A DNA stretch of 64,000 nt from JAGRCP01 sp942490705 (GCA_942490705.1 CALNXY010000007.1:1-64000); one strand, 5' to 3'. Shown: positions 51,948 to 61,424, counted from the first letter of the stretch. The notes: generated from the letters alone by a model not told the origin. Program-made: numbers and translations.

Positions 51948-52709
51948 TTATGCGTCTGGCCGGATCTGACCGGGCCGGATCGACAGGCGCATACGCGGGT
52001 CATCCAACAATGGTGAGACGAGCGGCACGAAGCGCACCGGTCCCAGCGCCCGTGCGTTCATCTCGTGCCCCGATTTCTGTAGCAGCCAGAGCTGCTGGCT
52101 TTCAGCCTCCGGGCCGATGGGAATGATCATACGGCCGTAGTCGGCCAGCTGATCCCAGAGCGAGCGCGGCAGCCAGGCCGGTGCGGCCGTGACGACGATG
52201 GCGGCAAAGGGCGCAGCTTCGGGCCAGCCGGCGACGCCGTCGCCCGTGCGCAAATGGGGCGTGTAGCCTGAGGCGGCTAGATTCTTGCCGGCCGTCTCCG
52301 CCAGCGAAACGAAGCGCTCCACGCTGTAGACGTCTCGACCCTTCGGCCGCCCGGCCTGGGCCGTCAACTCGCAGAGAATGGCCGTTTGAAAGCCCGAGCC
52401 GGTTCCGATCTCCAGGACCCGTTCTCCCGGCTGCAGGTTGAGCGCCTGACTCATGAGCGCGACCACAAAAGGTTGGCTGATGGTCTGCTCTTCGCCGATC
52501 GGCAAGGGCGCATCCCGGTCCGACCAGCGGCGCATCGCCTGGGGCAGAAAGTTGGCGCGTGGAACGGCACGGAAGGCTTCGCGTACGCGCCCATTCGTAA
52601 TCTCAGGCCATTTGTCTGCCCATGGGAAATCCGGCACGCTCCGTCCTTTTTGCCGCGTCTCTTCTACCGTGCGGCGCCATCCTTGCCAAGTGCGTCTAAG
52701 TCGTTTCAC
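51948..52709 (-). CDS. pcm: Protein-L-isoaspartate O-methyltransferase-like
   Basis: 253 residues. VREAFRAVPRANFLP, IGEEQTISQPFVVALMSQAL and ERVLEIGTGSGFQTAILCEL (SAM motif I), then DGVAGWPEAAPFAAIVVTAA are PCMT signatures. The C-terminus is longer than in E. coli Pcm. It repairs isoaspartyl residues in aged proteins. Confidence 0.87.
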   Translation of the reverse strand: MKRLRRTWQGWRRTVEETRQKGRSVPDFPWADKWPEITNGRVREAFRAVPRANFLPQAMRRWSDRDAPLPIGEEQTISQPFVVALMSQALNLQPGERVLEIGTGSGFQTAILCELTAQAGRPKGRDVYSVERFVSLAETAGKNLAASGYTPHLRTGDGVAGWPEAAPFAAIVVTAAPAWLPRSLWDQLADYGRMIIPIGPEAESQQLWLLQKSGHEMNARALGPVRFVPLVSPLLDDPRMRLSIRPGQIRPDA

Positions 52710-52724
52710 AACTGGCTGATTGTA

Positions 52725-53840
52725 TCATAGCTCTGCATGGCCGCCCGAACCTGCTTGCTTGTCAAGGATACTGAGAAGCATCTGGGGCAAGTGGTGACGA
52801 AACGGGAAGAGATCGATCCACCCAACGTGCCCACCATAGCGTTCAATCCGAATGTCCAGCAACGGGTGGGGGGCCAGGCTGTAGACGTCGACCGCGGGAA
52901 TCACGGCATCGTCCAGCGCAGTCACAATGGTGGTCGGCACCGTCAGATCTTCGAACGCGTCACCGTTTAGGGTATAGCGCGAAAAATAGTCTGCCGCCGA
53001 GTCATACAGACCTGATTCACGGGCCAGGATCTCCGTCATCTCATAGATCGACGGCGTGTTCATGACCGCTGAAAAATCGTATAGCTCTGGAAAGAGCGCC
53101 TGCTTGCGGTTCAGCGAATATGCCCAGCGACGTCGGAAATAGAGTTGATATCCGAGCTTTTCATCGATGGCGCGCGTGGCTCGATCGGGGTTGAGGGCAG
53201 GGCTGAACGCGATCACGTGCTGCAAGTTGTGGAATGGTTCTTCGCCGTGGGCCTGCGCCATGCGCAGCGCAAAATTGCCGCCCAGCGACGCGCCGACGAT
53301 GAAGAAGGGCCGGTCGCCGGCCATGCGCGCTGCCTGCCGTCCGGCCGCGGCCGCCTCTTCGATCATTGTGCCCAAAAAGACCCCCGTGTTGAGCGCATGG
53401 GCGTCCACGTGCAGGTTGGGGCCATGGTCACGCAGGTTGAGGCGGATGACGTCGTAGCCTGCATCCAGGAGCGCAGTCGCCGTCATGAGGTTGTAGTTGG
53501 AGTGGCTACACCCTTGCCAGCCATGAAGGAGCAAGACCAAACCGCGTCGTTCTTCCCGCACCGTCTGATTGTAATAAGCCAACAGACGCACGGGGCGATC
53601 GGGTTCGACTTCCAAGATGTCGCGGCCACTGTCGAGCAGGATCGGTCGCTCGTTTGCCAGGACCGGTGCGACTGCCGACTCCAGGTTAAAGGTCGAGAGG
53701 ACTGTTTGCAGCGTACCCGAGCGAATCAACGGGTGGGGAACAAATGAGGTCGACACCCGGTCCAGCCCCGCCTTTCCTGTTGCGACTGTACCGTTTGCTG
53801 TACCGTTTGCTGAAAATGTTTGCTGCTTGGCTGCATTCAT
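52725..53840 (-). CDS. YheT-like alpha/beta hydrolase
   Basis: About 371 residues from ATG 53840 (MNAAKQQTFSANGTANGTVA). RGLVLLLHGWQGCSHSNYNL (oxyanion region), VIRLNLRDHGPNLHVDAHAL, FFIVGASLGGNFALRMAQAH (nucleophile serine G-A-S-L-G) and TTIVTALDDAVIPAVDVY with GGHVGWIDLF give the Ser-Asp-His triad. YheT/Eh-type hydrolases act on esters; substrate unknown. The N-terminus contains a short GTxxGT repeat. Confidence 0.85.
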   Translation of the reverse strand: MNAAKQQTFSANGTANGTVATGKAGLDRVSTSFVPHPLIRSGTLQTVLSTFNLESAVAPVLANERPILLDSGRDILEVEPDRPVRLLAYYNQTVREERRGLVLLLHGWQGCSHSNYNLMTATALLDAGYDVIRLNLRDHGPNLHVDAHALNTGVFLGTMIEEAAAAGRQAARMAGDRPFFIVGASLGGNFALRMAQAHGEEPFHNLQHVIAFSPALNPDRATRAIDEKLGYQLYFRRRWAYSLNRKQALFPELYDFSAVMNTPSIYEMTEILARESGLYDSAADYFSRYTLNGDAFEDLTVPTTIVTALDDAVIPAVDVYSLAPHPLLDIRIERYGGHVGWIDLFPFRHHLPQMLLSILDKQAGSGGHAEL

Positions 53841-53945
53841 CACGTCTTCCAACTCCTGAATCTACGAACTGCAATTAGACGCCCGTTCGACTTTCTCTGC
53901 TTCGTATCCCGTTGCTTCTTTAACAAGATAGTATGCGCGATTCCT

Positions 53946-53974
53946 TTGCGGAAGCAAGTCCGTTACGCTACAAT
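53946..53974 (+). promoter_or_regulatory. Predicted promoter of the phosphatase gene
   Basis: TTGCGG (53946-53951), 17 bases, TACAAT (53969-53974), 73 bases before ATG 54047. It is a good sigma70-type match. Confidence 0.6.
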
Positions 53975-54046
53975 CGAACGGAAAGAGGGACTCTGTCTGC
54001 ATTTGTTTGCGCCCACTTTCGTTCAGCCCAACTCGCTGGAGATCTA

Positions 54047-54532
54047 ATGGCCGTTTCCATTCTTTTTATCTGCCTGGGCAACATCTGCCGCTCGCCCATG
54101 GCGGAAGCGCGCATGCGCAGCCTGGTCAATGAAGCCGGCCTCACTGATCAGTTCGAGATCGACAGCGCCGGGACTGGAACCTGGCACGTGGGCGATCGTC
54201 CCCACCGCGGGACGCAGGCCGTGCTGGCGCGCAACGGCATCTCTTCTGACGGCATGCTGGCGCGCCAGATTCACGCTGCGGACCTGGAGCACTTCGACTA
54301 TCTCGTGGTGATGGACGCCGGCAATGAGCATGAGGTCTCGCGCATGGCAGAGCGCTACGGCGCCTCAGGGCAGATCCTGCGCCTGTTGGATTTTGCTGAT
54401 GATGCCGTGAGCAACGGCCAGCGCGACCTGCCCGATCCCTACTACTCGGGCGGCTTCGACCACGTCTATGAGCTGGTCGACTCGGCCAGTCGCGGCCTGC
54501 TGATCCACATCCAAAATGAACGCCAATTGTGA
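54047..54532 (+). CDS. Low-molecular-weight protein tyrosine phosphatase
   Basis: 161 residues: SILFICLGNICRSPMAEARM contains the catalytic CxxxxxR loop (C9 to R15), EIDSAGTGTWHVGDRPHRGT follows, and the general acid lies in RDLPDPYYSGGFDHVYEL. ATG 54047 is preferred; the frame extends upstream without a ribosome site. It dephosphorylates tyrosine residues, often in regulation of polysaccharide export. Confidence 0.93.
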   Translation: MAVSILFICLGNICRSPMAEARMRSLVNEAGLTDQFEIDSAGTGTWHVGDRPHRGTQAVLARNGISSDGMLARQIHAADLEHFDYLVVMDAGNEHEVSRMAERYGASGQILRLLDFADDAVSNGQRDLPDPYYSGGFDHVYELVDSASRGLLIHIQNERQL

Positions 54533-54617
54533 CCGAATCGGCATCCAGAGTTGTTGGAGTAAGACGCCGATCTCGAGCATTGTTGTCATTTCGAAAACCA
54601 CCGACTGTACGTCTGCA

Positions 54618-54682
54618 ACGTCCCGGCCCGGGCGGCGCCCAGTCTGCTAATCCGATATTCTGACGCCCGTGCCAGGGACGCT
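54618..54682. repeat. Palindromic intergenic repeat, copy 3
   Basis: ACGTCCCGGCCCGGGCGGCG, CCCAGTCTGCTAATCCGATA and TTCTGACGCCCGTGCCAGGG form a diverged copy lying in reverse relative to copies 1 and 2 (right flank ACGACCAAAT). GCGGATT-type repeats follow (54745-54786). The 54533-54838 gap has no gene. Confidence 0.8.
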
Positions 54683-54838
54683 ACGACCAAATCTCGACTG
54701 GATCCAGCGGATTAGACAACTGCCGACTGATATGACAAATAGATCCGCGGCAATCCGCTCGATCCGCCGAATCCGCGGCCCATCCATCAGTCAGCCGGAT
54801 CGGTCACCTCAATTTAAGGCAGGCGATTGGAGCAAACG

Positions 54839-56230
54839 ATGGCTGTGACGTTGATTGATCGAGCGCGTGTGGTGGTCACCATGGACGCCACGCGCCAGGA
54901 GATCGCGCAGGGCGCCGTGCTCGTGCGCGACCATGTCATCGACTGGGTTGGCCCCAGCGCCGAGCTCACACCGGCCCAGCGTGATGCAGTCGATTACCGG
55001 ATTGATGCCCAGGATTGCCTGGTCATGCCGGGACTGGTCAATACCCACCATCATTTCTATCAGACGCTGACCCGGGCCATCCCTGCGGCCCAGGATGTCG
55101 TGCTCTTCGATTGGCTGAAGACACTCTATCCCATCTGGGCGGAGCTCTTGCCGGAGGACATTCACGTCAGTACCAAGCTGGCGCTCGTTGAACTGCTGCT
55201 TAGCGGCTGCACCACCAGCAGTGATCATCATTATCTCTGGCCCAACGGCACGCGGCTTGACGATCAGTTCGCCGCGGCCGAGGGGGTGGGCGTGCGCTTT
55301 CACGGCGCACGCGGCAGCATGAGCCTGGGCGAGAGCGACGGCGGTTTGCCGCCCGACCGGGTCACCGAGCCCGAGGCGGTGATTCTAGCCGACTCGCGCC
55401 GGGTGGTGGAGGCCTATCATGATGCCAGCCGCTTTGCGATGCGGCGCGTCGTCCTCGCGCCGTGCAGCCCCTTCAGCGTGACGCCCGATCTCATGCGCGA
55501 GAGCGCGGCCCTGGCCCGCAGTTTTGGCCCGCAGGCCGACGTCCATCTTCACACCCATCTGGCTGAAACCAAGGATGAAGAAGCTTTTTGCAAAGAGCAG
55601 TTCGGCCTGCGACCGGGCGCCTATGCCAAGGAATTGGGCTGGACGGGCGATGATGTCTGGCACGCCCATTGCGTGCACCTCAACAAGACGGAGGCGCGGC
55701 TCTTCGCCCGCACCGGCACCGGCGTTGCCCACTGCCCCAGCAGTAACATGCGCCTGGCCAGCGGTATCGCCAACGTGCGCCACATGTGTGATGTGGGCGT
55801 CAACGTGGGGCTCGGCGTGGACGGCAGCGCGTCGAATGACAGCAGCCATCTCCTGGCCGAGGCGCGCCAGGCCCTGCTCTTGCAGCGCGTCCAGGGCAAT
55901 CCGGCCGCACTGTCGGCGCGGCAGGCGCTGGAGTTGGCCACGCTCGGCGGCGCGGCCGTGCTAGGGCGCGACGACATCGGCGCACTCGCTCCGGGCATGG
56001 CGGCTGACATCGTCGGCTTCAACCTGAACGTGCTGGGTTATGCCGGCGGCGCGGTCCACGATCCCGTGGCCGCGCTGGTCTTCTGCCATCCACAGAACGT
56101 CGACTTCGCCCTGGTCAACGGTCGCGTGTTGGTGGAGGACGGCCAGCCGCTCAACCTCGACTTGGGTCGGCTGATCGAGCAGCACAATCATGCCGCCCGG
56201 CAGCTGCTGGTGCGAGCCGGCATGGCGTAG
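54839..56230 (+). CDS. Amidohydrolase, 8-oxoguanine deaminase-like
   Basis: 463 residues with GGAG upstream. Metal-binding VMPGLVNTHHHFYQTLTRAI, VHLHTHLAETKDEEAFCKEQ, WHAHCVHLNKTEARLFARTG and GLGVDGSASNDSSHLLAEAR mark the TrzN/8-oxoguanine deaminase subgroup; SDHHYLWPNG and RGSMSLGESDGGLPPD are typical of that subgroup. It would convert 8-oxoguanine to urate, though related enzymes deaminate other purines or triazines. Confidence 0.85.
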   Translation: MAVTLIDRARVVVTMDATRQEIAQGAVLVRDHVIDWVGPSAELTPAQRDAVDYRIDAQDCLVMPGLVNTHHHFYQTLTRAIPAAQDVVLFDWLKTLYPIWAELLPEDIHVSTKLALVELLLSGCTTSSDHHYLWPNGTRLDDQFAAAEGVGVRFHGARGSMSLGESDGGLPPDRVTEPEAVILADSRRVVEAYHDASRFAMRRVVLAPCSPFSVTPDLMRESAALARSFGPQADVHLHTHLAETKDEEAFCKEQFGLRPGAYAKELGWTGDDVWHAHCVHLNKTEARLFARTGTGVAHCPSSNMRLASGIANVRHMCDVGVNVGLGVDGSASNDSSHLLAEARQALLLQRVQGNPAALSARQALELATLGGAAVLGRDDIGALAPGMAADIVGFNLNVLGYAGGAVHDPVAALVFCHPQNVDFALVNGRVLVEDGQPLNLDLGRLIEQHNHAARQLLVRAGMA

Positions 56231-56341
56231 AAGTGCGGAATGCGGAGTGCGGAGTGCGGAATGGGTTCTGCATCGGCGCTGAAATCCGCGTGATATTGTG
56301 GTATCGGCGTTTTGGCTTGTTCAGAATAGCGAGATGGTTAT

Positions 56342-59059
56342 TTGAGTCCGGAAATCGAAGTCATTCTCACCCACGAGCATACGGATTTTGACGCGTTGGC
56401 GTCCCTGCTGGGCGCGTCACTGCTCGACCCGGATGCGTTTCCGGTGCTGCCCCAGCGCCTCAATCGCAACGTGGGCGAATTCTTCATGCTCTATAAGAAT
56501 AAACTCCCCTTCGTCTTCGCCAAGGAGTTGCCCAAAGCCCGCGTTGCCCGGGCAACGCTGGTCGACACCGATTCGGCCAACTGGACGCGCGGCATGGACA
56601 AGCACACCAAGCGCTTCATTATCGACCATCACAGCAGCGACGCCGAGTTGCCGGCTGGCGTTGAGCGCTGGACGGACGAGGTCGGCGCCAACACCACCAT
56701 GCTGGTGGAGAAGCTGATCGAGCGCAAAGTGCCCCTCACGCCCGTGCAGGCAACGCTGCTCGCCCTGGGCATTCACGAAGATACGGGCAGCCTGACCTAT
56801 GTCTCGACCACCGCACGAGATGCCCAGTGCCTGGCCTGGCTGCTGGCGCCCGAACGGGGCGTCAACCTCACCGAAGTGGGCCGCTACCTCAACCATCCCA
56901 TGACCGAGGCTCAGCGTGCGCTCTTTGAGGAGCTGATCGAGCAGAGCGAATTTTTGAACATTAGCGGCCATTCCATCGTCATCGCCCAGGCCACGGCCGA
57001 GGATTTTGAGGATGAAGTCAGCGCGCTGGCTTCGCGCATGCGCGACTTTCACGAGACCGACGCCATCTTTCTTGTGATCGATTTGGGCGATATGGTGCAG
57101 GTCGTCGCACGCAGCAGCACCGATGAGGTCGATGTCGGTGCTGCCATGCGGGCATTGGGCGGCGGCGGTCACACGCGCGCCGCGGCTGCGTCGATCTCCG
57201 GCCGCGACCTCACCGCTGAAGCCGTGCGCGATCAGGTCGCCGAGGTCATTCCCGCCGCGACCGGTCGCGCGTTGACCGTACGGGACATCATGAGCGTGGG
57301 CCGGCCGCAGATGCTCGAGCCCGAGATGTCGATTGAAGAAGCATATACGCTCATGCAGCGCTGGGGACATGAGGGCTTTCCGGTGATTAGAGCTGGCGCC
57401 GACGGCAGCGAAGCGCTGCTCGGCGTGCTGACGCGCCGCGAGGCCGACCGCGCCATCAATCACGGCATGGGCGATCAACCGGTGCAGCGCTTCATGCGAA
57501 CCGGGGAAGTCCACGTCACACCCGAGGATGCCATTCCCCTGCTGCGGCGAACGATGATTGACTCGAACTGGGGCCAGATTCCCGTCACGGACGAGCGCGG
57601 GCGCATCATGGGCATCGTCACGCGCACGGACCTGATCAAGCTGTGGGACGACACGCAGCGCCCCGAGCGCAACCCGGACAACATTGCCCGCAAGTTGGAA
57701 AGCAGCCTGCCGCCGCTCCAATATCACCTGCTCGAACTGGTGGGGCGCGAGGTGGATCGCCTGGATTACACCGTCTATGTTGTCGGCGGCTTCGTGCGCG
57801 ACCTGCTGCTCGATGGGCGCAGCGGCCGCGTTCTGGCCTTTGACATGGACGTCGTGATCGAAGGGGACGCCATCGCCTTTGCGGAGCAGATGCAAGCGCT
57901 CTATGGCGGCCGCATTGTGCGCCACGAGCGTTTCCGCACCGCAAAGTGGCTGCTCACCGATCCTGATTATCCGGTCAACCGTGCGCTGTTGCTGGCCGAC
58001 GCCGACGTCGATATTCCGAACGATGCGCCCCTGCCCGATCACCTGGATTTTGTCACCGCGCGCACGGAATTCTATACCGCGCCCACGGTCTTGCCAACGG
58101 TGGAGAGCAGCAGCATCAAGCTCGACCTGCACCGCCGCGACTTTACGATTAACACGCTCGCGCTCTGCCTCAATCCGTCGCGCTGGGGAGAGCTGCTCGA
58201 CACATACGGCGGCCTCAACGACCTCGACAAGGGGCTGGTGCGGGTCTTGCACAGCCTCAGCTTCGTGGATGACCCGACGCGTATCCTGCGCGCGGTGCGT
58301 TATGAACAACGCTTCGATTTTGAGATCGACCCCCGCACCTTGGAACTGCTGGACGACGCCCTGGACCTGCTCGAAAAGGTCACGCCGGCGCGTATCCGCC
58401 ATGAGTTGGAACGCATTTTGGAGGAAGAGATCCCGGAGAAGGCGCTGATCCGGCTCGACGAATTGGGGGTCTTGGAACGCCTGCAGGAAACGCTGACCGC
58501 CGACGACTGGCTGGCGGTTCAGTATCAGCGCCTGCGCGATGAGCTGGCCGCGCCGCAGCCCGACCCCAATCTGCTCGTCGAACCGATTCAGCGCCTCTAT
58601 TTTGGCCTGCTCACCTATCGTATGTCCGAAGCGACCGACGCCGAACTGATCGAACGTCTGGGGTTGCGTGGCGAGACCCAGCGGTTGGTTGAGGGATTGG
58701 AGGCATTGCGTGTGGGCCTCGGTACTCTGCGCGTGCCCGGTATCAAGCCGAGTGAAGCGGTGCGCATTCTGGATCGCACCAATGCAACGGCGCGTTCGCT
58801 GGTGCGCTTGATTGAGGAAGACCCGGCGCTGACGCACGTGTTGGACGAATATGAGCGGGTCTGGAAGGATGTGCGGGCGGAACTGGACGGCAATGATTTG
58901 GCCGCGATGGGGGTGCCCAAAGGGCCGGTCTACGGTCAGATCTTGACCGACCTACGCGCCGGCCGCCTCGACGGCGAGATTCGCAGCCGTGAGGAGGAAG
59001 TTGCGCGCGTGGAGCAAATGCTGTCTGCAACGGAGGATCACGAAGCGCCTTCAGCCTAA
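56342..59059 (+). CDS. DHH phosphoesterase - two CBS - CCA-adding/poly(A) polymerase fusion
   Basis: 905 residues from TTG 56342 (no better start seen). Residues 1-310: DHH family, THEHTDFDALASLLGASLLD, LVDTDSANW, FIIDHHSSD (about 95) and the DHHA1 glycine run MRALGGGGHTRAAAASISG. Residues about 315-435: two CBS domains (VRDIMSVGRPQMLEPEMSIE; VTDERGRIMGIVTRTDLIKL). From about 475: class II tRNA nucleotidyltransferase, YVVGGFVRDLLLDGRSG, LAFDMDVVIEG, RRDFTINTLALCLNPSRWG and DDPTRILRAVRYEQRFDFEI. It likely adds or repairs tRNA CCA or adds A-tails, with nanoRNase and adenylate-sensing modules. Confidence 0.93.
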   Translation: MSPEIEVILTHEHTDFDALASLLGASLLDPDAFPVLPQRLNRNVGEFFMLYKNKLPFVFAKELPKARVARATLVDTDSANWTRGMDKHTKRFIIDHHSSDAELPAGVERWTDEVGANTTMLVEKLIERKVPLTPVQATLLALGIHEDTGSLTYVSTTARDAQCLAWLLAPERGVNLTEVGRYLNHPMTEAQRALFEELIEQSEFLNISGHSIVIAQATAEDFEDEVSALASRMRDFHETDAIFLVIDLGDMVQVVARSSTDEVDVGAAMRALGGGGHTRAAAASISGRDLTAEAVRDQVAEVIPAATGRALTVRDIMSVGRPQMLEPEMSIEEAYTLMQRWGHEGFPVIRAGADGSEALLGVLTRREADRAINHGMGDQPVQRFMRTGEVHVTPEDAIPLLRRTMIDSNWGQIPVTDERGRIMGIVTRTDLIKLWDDTQRPERNPDNIARKLESSLPPLQYHLLELVGREVDRLDYTVYVVGGFVRDLLLDGRSGRVLAFDMDVVIEGDAIAFAEQMQALYGGRIVRHERFRTAKWLLTDPDYPVNRALLLADADVDIPNDAPLPDHLDFVTARTEFYTAPTVLPTVESSSIKLDLHRRDFTINTLALCLNPSRWGELLDTYGGLNDLDKGLVRVLHSLSFVDDPTRILRAVRYEQRFDFEIDPRTLELLDDALDLLEKVTPARIRHELERILEEEIPEKALIRLDELGVLERLQETLTADDWLAVQYQRLRDELAAPQPDPNLLVEPIQRLYFGLLTYRMSEATDAELIERLGLRGETQRLVEGLEALRVGLGTLRVPGIKPSEAVRILDRTNATARSLVRLIEEDPALTHVLDEYERVWKDVRAELDGNDLAAMGVPKGPVYGQILTDLRAGRLDGEIRSREEEVARVEQMLSATEDHEAPSA

Positions 59060-59199
59060 CGTTACGGGCCATTCCGTGGGAGAGAAGCGATCCAATCTTC
59101 GCGGAATGGATCTGACTTTGTTACAATGTGGCAATGCTTGAAGTTGGCCAAGGCGCCGATCGCTGGCCAAGGCGCCGTCCAAAGCGCGGAAGGGTCACT

Positions 59200-59565
59200 G
59201 TGGAACTACGTACGTGGACCGATATTGCCGTCGTATTTTTGTCAATCCAGTGCTTTATCATCATGTTGATCCCGCTGGGATTGACCTTTGTAATGGTACG
59301 CGGTATGAACATTGCGGGCAGCGCGCTGCCTGAATATCTGACCAAAGCGCAGGGGTACACGCGTATCATGCGTGATCAGACGGTCAATGCCAGCGACAAA
59401 ATTGGCGCGCCGCTCATGCGTGCGCGTGCGCAGCAGATGCGCGTGGAAGGGAGCCTGCGCAGCTTCTCCAAAGAGATTGGAGATACCGTCTACGGGCCGT
59501 GCGAACCAGATCCAGAGATAACGGATGTCACGGCCGACACCCAAGGAGTACGAGATGAATCCTAA
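59200..59565 (+). CDS. Small single-pass membrane protein
   Basis: About 121 residues from GTG 59200 (GAAGG six bases upstream; ATG 59134 is possible). One membrane helix (IAVVFLSIQCFIIMLIPLGL) is followed by a charged helical tail (APLMRARAQQMRVEGSLRSF). Unknown family. It overlaps the next small gene by 11 bases. Confidence 0.7.
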   Translation: MELRTWTDIAVVFLSIQCFIIMLIPLGLTFVMVRGMNIAGSALPEYLTKAQGYTRIMRDQTVNASDKIGAPLMRARAQQMRVEGSLRSFSKEIGDTVYGPCEPDPEITDVTADTQGVRDES

Positions 59566-59755
59566 GACCAAAGCGCTGCTTATCGGCAGCGTCGGCGGGG
59601 CCGTGCTTGGCGCCTGCTTTGCCTGGATTGCCAGCGACGTCGACGAAGATGAAGGCGTGCCGGCTGTCGCCGCGCTGGGACCAGGCGACTACATTGCCCT
59701 GGGCATTGCCATTTTGACGTTGGCGCGCCAGTTCAACGGCATGCTGAAGAGCTAA
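59555..59755 (+). CDS. Very small membrane protein
   Basis: 66 residues with AAGGAG upstream: MNPKTKALLIGSVGGAVLGA and CFAWIASDVDEDEG, then GDYIALGIAILTLARQFNGM. Two short hydrophobic helices separated by an acidic DVDEDEG loop. No function assigned. Coupled to the preceding membrane protein. Confidence 0.72.
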   Translation: MNPKTKALLIGSVGGAVLGACFAWIASDVDEDEGVPAVAALGPGDYIALGIAILTLARQFNGMLKS

Positions 59756-59810
59756 CTGTTTCCGGCGACGTCTATGCATCATTTACGTCTTGAATTGCAA
59801 GGAGGAACGT

Positions 59811-61205
59811 GTGTCGAATCAACTGGGGACGCCTGAGCGTCCGCTGCGAGTCGCCATCATCGGCGCAGGCCCGTCGGGCTTTTACGCCGCCGGCGCTTTG
59901 CTGAAGGACCCCGGTATGGCCGTGACCATCGACATGATCGAGCGTCTGCCCGCACCCCATGGCCTGGTCCGCTACGGCGTCGCCCCCGACCATCAGAACA
60001 TCAAGGCGGTCTCCAAGGTCTACGACCGTACGGCCGCAGATGCTCGCTTTCGGTTTTTTGGCAACGTGAATTTTGGCACGGATATCACCCATGCTGAAGT
60101 GCGTAAGCTCTACGATGCCGTGTTCTACGCCGTGGGCGCGCAGTCGGATCGCCAGCTCAACATCCCCGGCGAAGATCTTCCCAACAGCATGTCAGCCACG
60201 GAGTTTGTGGCCTGGTACAACGGCCACCCGGACTACGTCGACCTGGAGTTGGACCTGAGCTGCAAGGCGGCCATGGTCGTCGGCGTGGGCAATGTGGCCA
60301 TGGATGTGGCGCGCATTCTGGCCAAGTCTGTGGAGGAGCTCGGAGATACGGACATCGCCGACCATGCGCTGGCGGCCCTGGCCGAGAGTCAGATCGAAGA
60401 TGTCTGGATCGTCGCCCGTCGCGGTCCGGCCCAGGCCAAGTTCACCAGCGCGGAGATTCGCGAATTTGGCCATCTCGAGGGCGCCGACGTCCTGGTCAAT
60501 GAACGGGAGCTGCATCTGGATGCAGCCAGCAGCGCATCGATTGAAGGTGATACCGGTGCGCAGAAGAATCTAGACTACCTGCGAGCCTATTCCGAGATTG
60601 GCGAAACCGGCAAGACGCGCCGTGTTCACTTCCGCTTTCTGCTTTCACCCGTAGAGATCCTGGAAGAAGATGGCAGGATCGTGGGCGTCAAATGCGAGCG
60701 CAACACGCTGCGCCCGACCACCAGCGGCTACATCAACTCCGAAGGAACGGGCGAATACGAGACGATTCCGTGCGGGCTGGTCCTGCGTTCGGTCGGCTAT
60801 CGCAGCGTGCCCCTGCCCGGCGTGCCCTTTCACAAGAGCTGGGGCATCATCCCCAACGATGTGGGACGTGTGCTCCAAACCGACACCGAAACGGTCGTGC
60901 CAGGCGAATACGTCGTGGGCTGGGCCAAACGCGGCCCTTCAGGCGTGATCGGCACCAATAAGCCCGACGCCGTCGAATCGGTCAACAGCCTCAAAGACGA
61001 CGTAGCCAGAGGGCGGCTGACTCCGGCCGAAAATCCCGACCCGGATGCTGTCGAAGCGCTGCTCGACGCCCGCAACGTGCGCTACGTGACCATCGAAGAA
61101 TGGCGTAAGCTCAACGAACTCGAAACGGAGGCCGGACAGGCCCAAGGCCGACCGCGCATCAAGTTCGTCACCGTCGATGAGATGCTCACCGCGCTGGAGG
61201 CGTAA
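59811..61205 (+). CDS. FAD-dependent ferredoxin-NADP+ reductase (adrenodoxin-reductase type)
   Basis: 464 residues from GTG 59811 (AAGGAGG upstream). VAIIGAGPSGFYAAGALLKD (FAD), PAPHGLVRYGVAPDHQNIKA, MVVGVGNVAMDVARILAKSV (NADP), VARRGPAQAKFTSAEIREFG and CGLVLRSVGYRSVPLPGVPF then AKRGPSGVIGTNKPDA identify the FprA/adrenodoxin reductase group. It passes electrons between NADPH and ferredoxin. Confidence 0.93.
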   Translation: MSNQLGTPERPLRVAIIGAGPSGFYAAGALLKDPGMAVTIDMIERLPAPHGLVRYGVAPDHQNIKAVSKVYDRTAADARFRFFGNVNFGTDITHAEVRKLYDAVFYAVGAQSDRQLNIPGEDLPNSMSATEFVAWYNGHPDYVDLELDLSCKAAMVVGVGNVAMDVARILAKSVEELGDTDIADHALAALAESQIEDVWIVARRGPAQAKFTSAEIREFGHLEGADVLVNERELHLDAASSASIEGDTGAQKNLDYLRAYSEIGETGKTRRVHFRFLLSPVEILEEDGRIVGVKCERNTLRPTTSGYINSEGTGEYETIPCGLVLRSVGYRSVPLPGVPFHKSWGIIPNDVGRVLQTDTETVVPGEYVVGWAKRGPSGVIGTNKPDAVESVNSLKDDVARGRLTPAENPDPDAVEALLDARNVRYVTIEEWRKLNELETEAGQAQGRPRIKFVTVDEMLTALEA

Positions 61206-61218
61206 TCCCGATAGCGAT

Positions 61219-61322
61219 GGAGGATGGGCCGCGGATTGCGCGGATACGGCGGATTGACGCTGATCTTCGAAACAGATCAGCGTCAATCCGCTTCATCCGG
61301 TCCTTTCCGCGGCCCATCCTCC
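61219..61322. repeat. Large intergenic palindrome
   Basis: GGAGGATGGGCCGCGGATTG and GGCGGATTGACGCTGATCT in the left half pair with AGATCAGCGTCAATCCGCTT and CGCGGCCCATCCTCC in the right half around TCGAAAC. The inner 19-bp and outer 18-bp stems match almost perfectly. GCGGATT motifs also stand beside the palindromic repeats at 29697, 39501 and 54618. It may terminate the reductase gene. Confidence 0.8.
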
Positions 61323-61356
61323 TTCTATAGAGAATCCTCGGACCTTCCAACCTCCG

Positions 61357-61385
61357 TTGCCCGGCTTCTGCTCTTACGGTATACT
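61357..61385 (+). promoter_or_regulatory. Predicted promoter of the conflict operon
   Basis: TTGCCC (61357-61362), 17 bases, TATACT (61380-61385). The predicted start leaves a 5' leader of about 33 bases before ATG 61425, with no clear Shine-Dalgarno sequence. Confidence 0.65.
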
Positions 61386-61424
61386 TTGCCCAACATACCC
61401 ATCAGTTGGCAGAGTCTACCGCCC

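Noticed and set aside
56417..58837. Long 806-codon minus-strand frame opposite the CCA-adding fusion
   Set aside because: It is a shadow of a GC-rich coding gene; its translation has no domain and the plus-strand product is full of conserved motifs.
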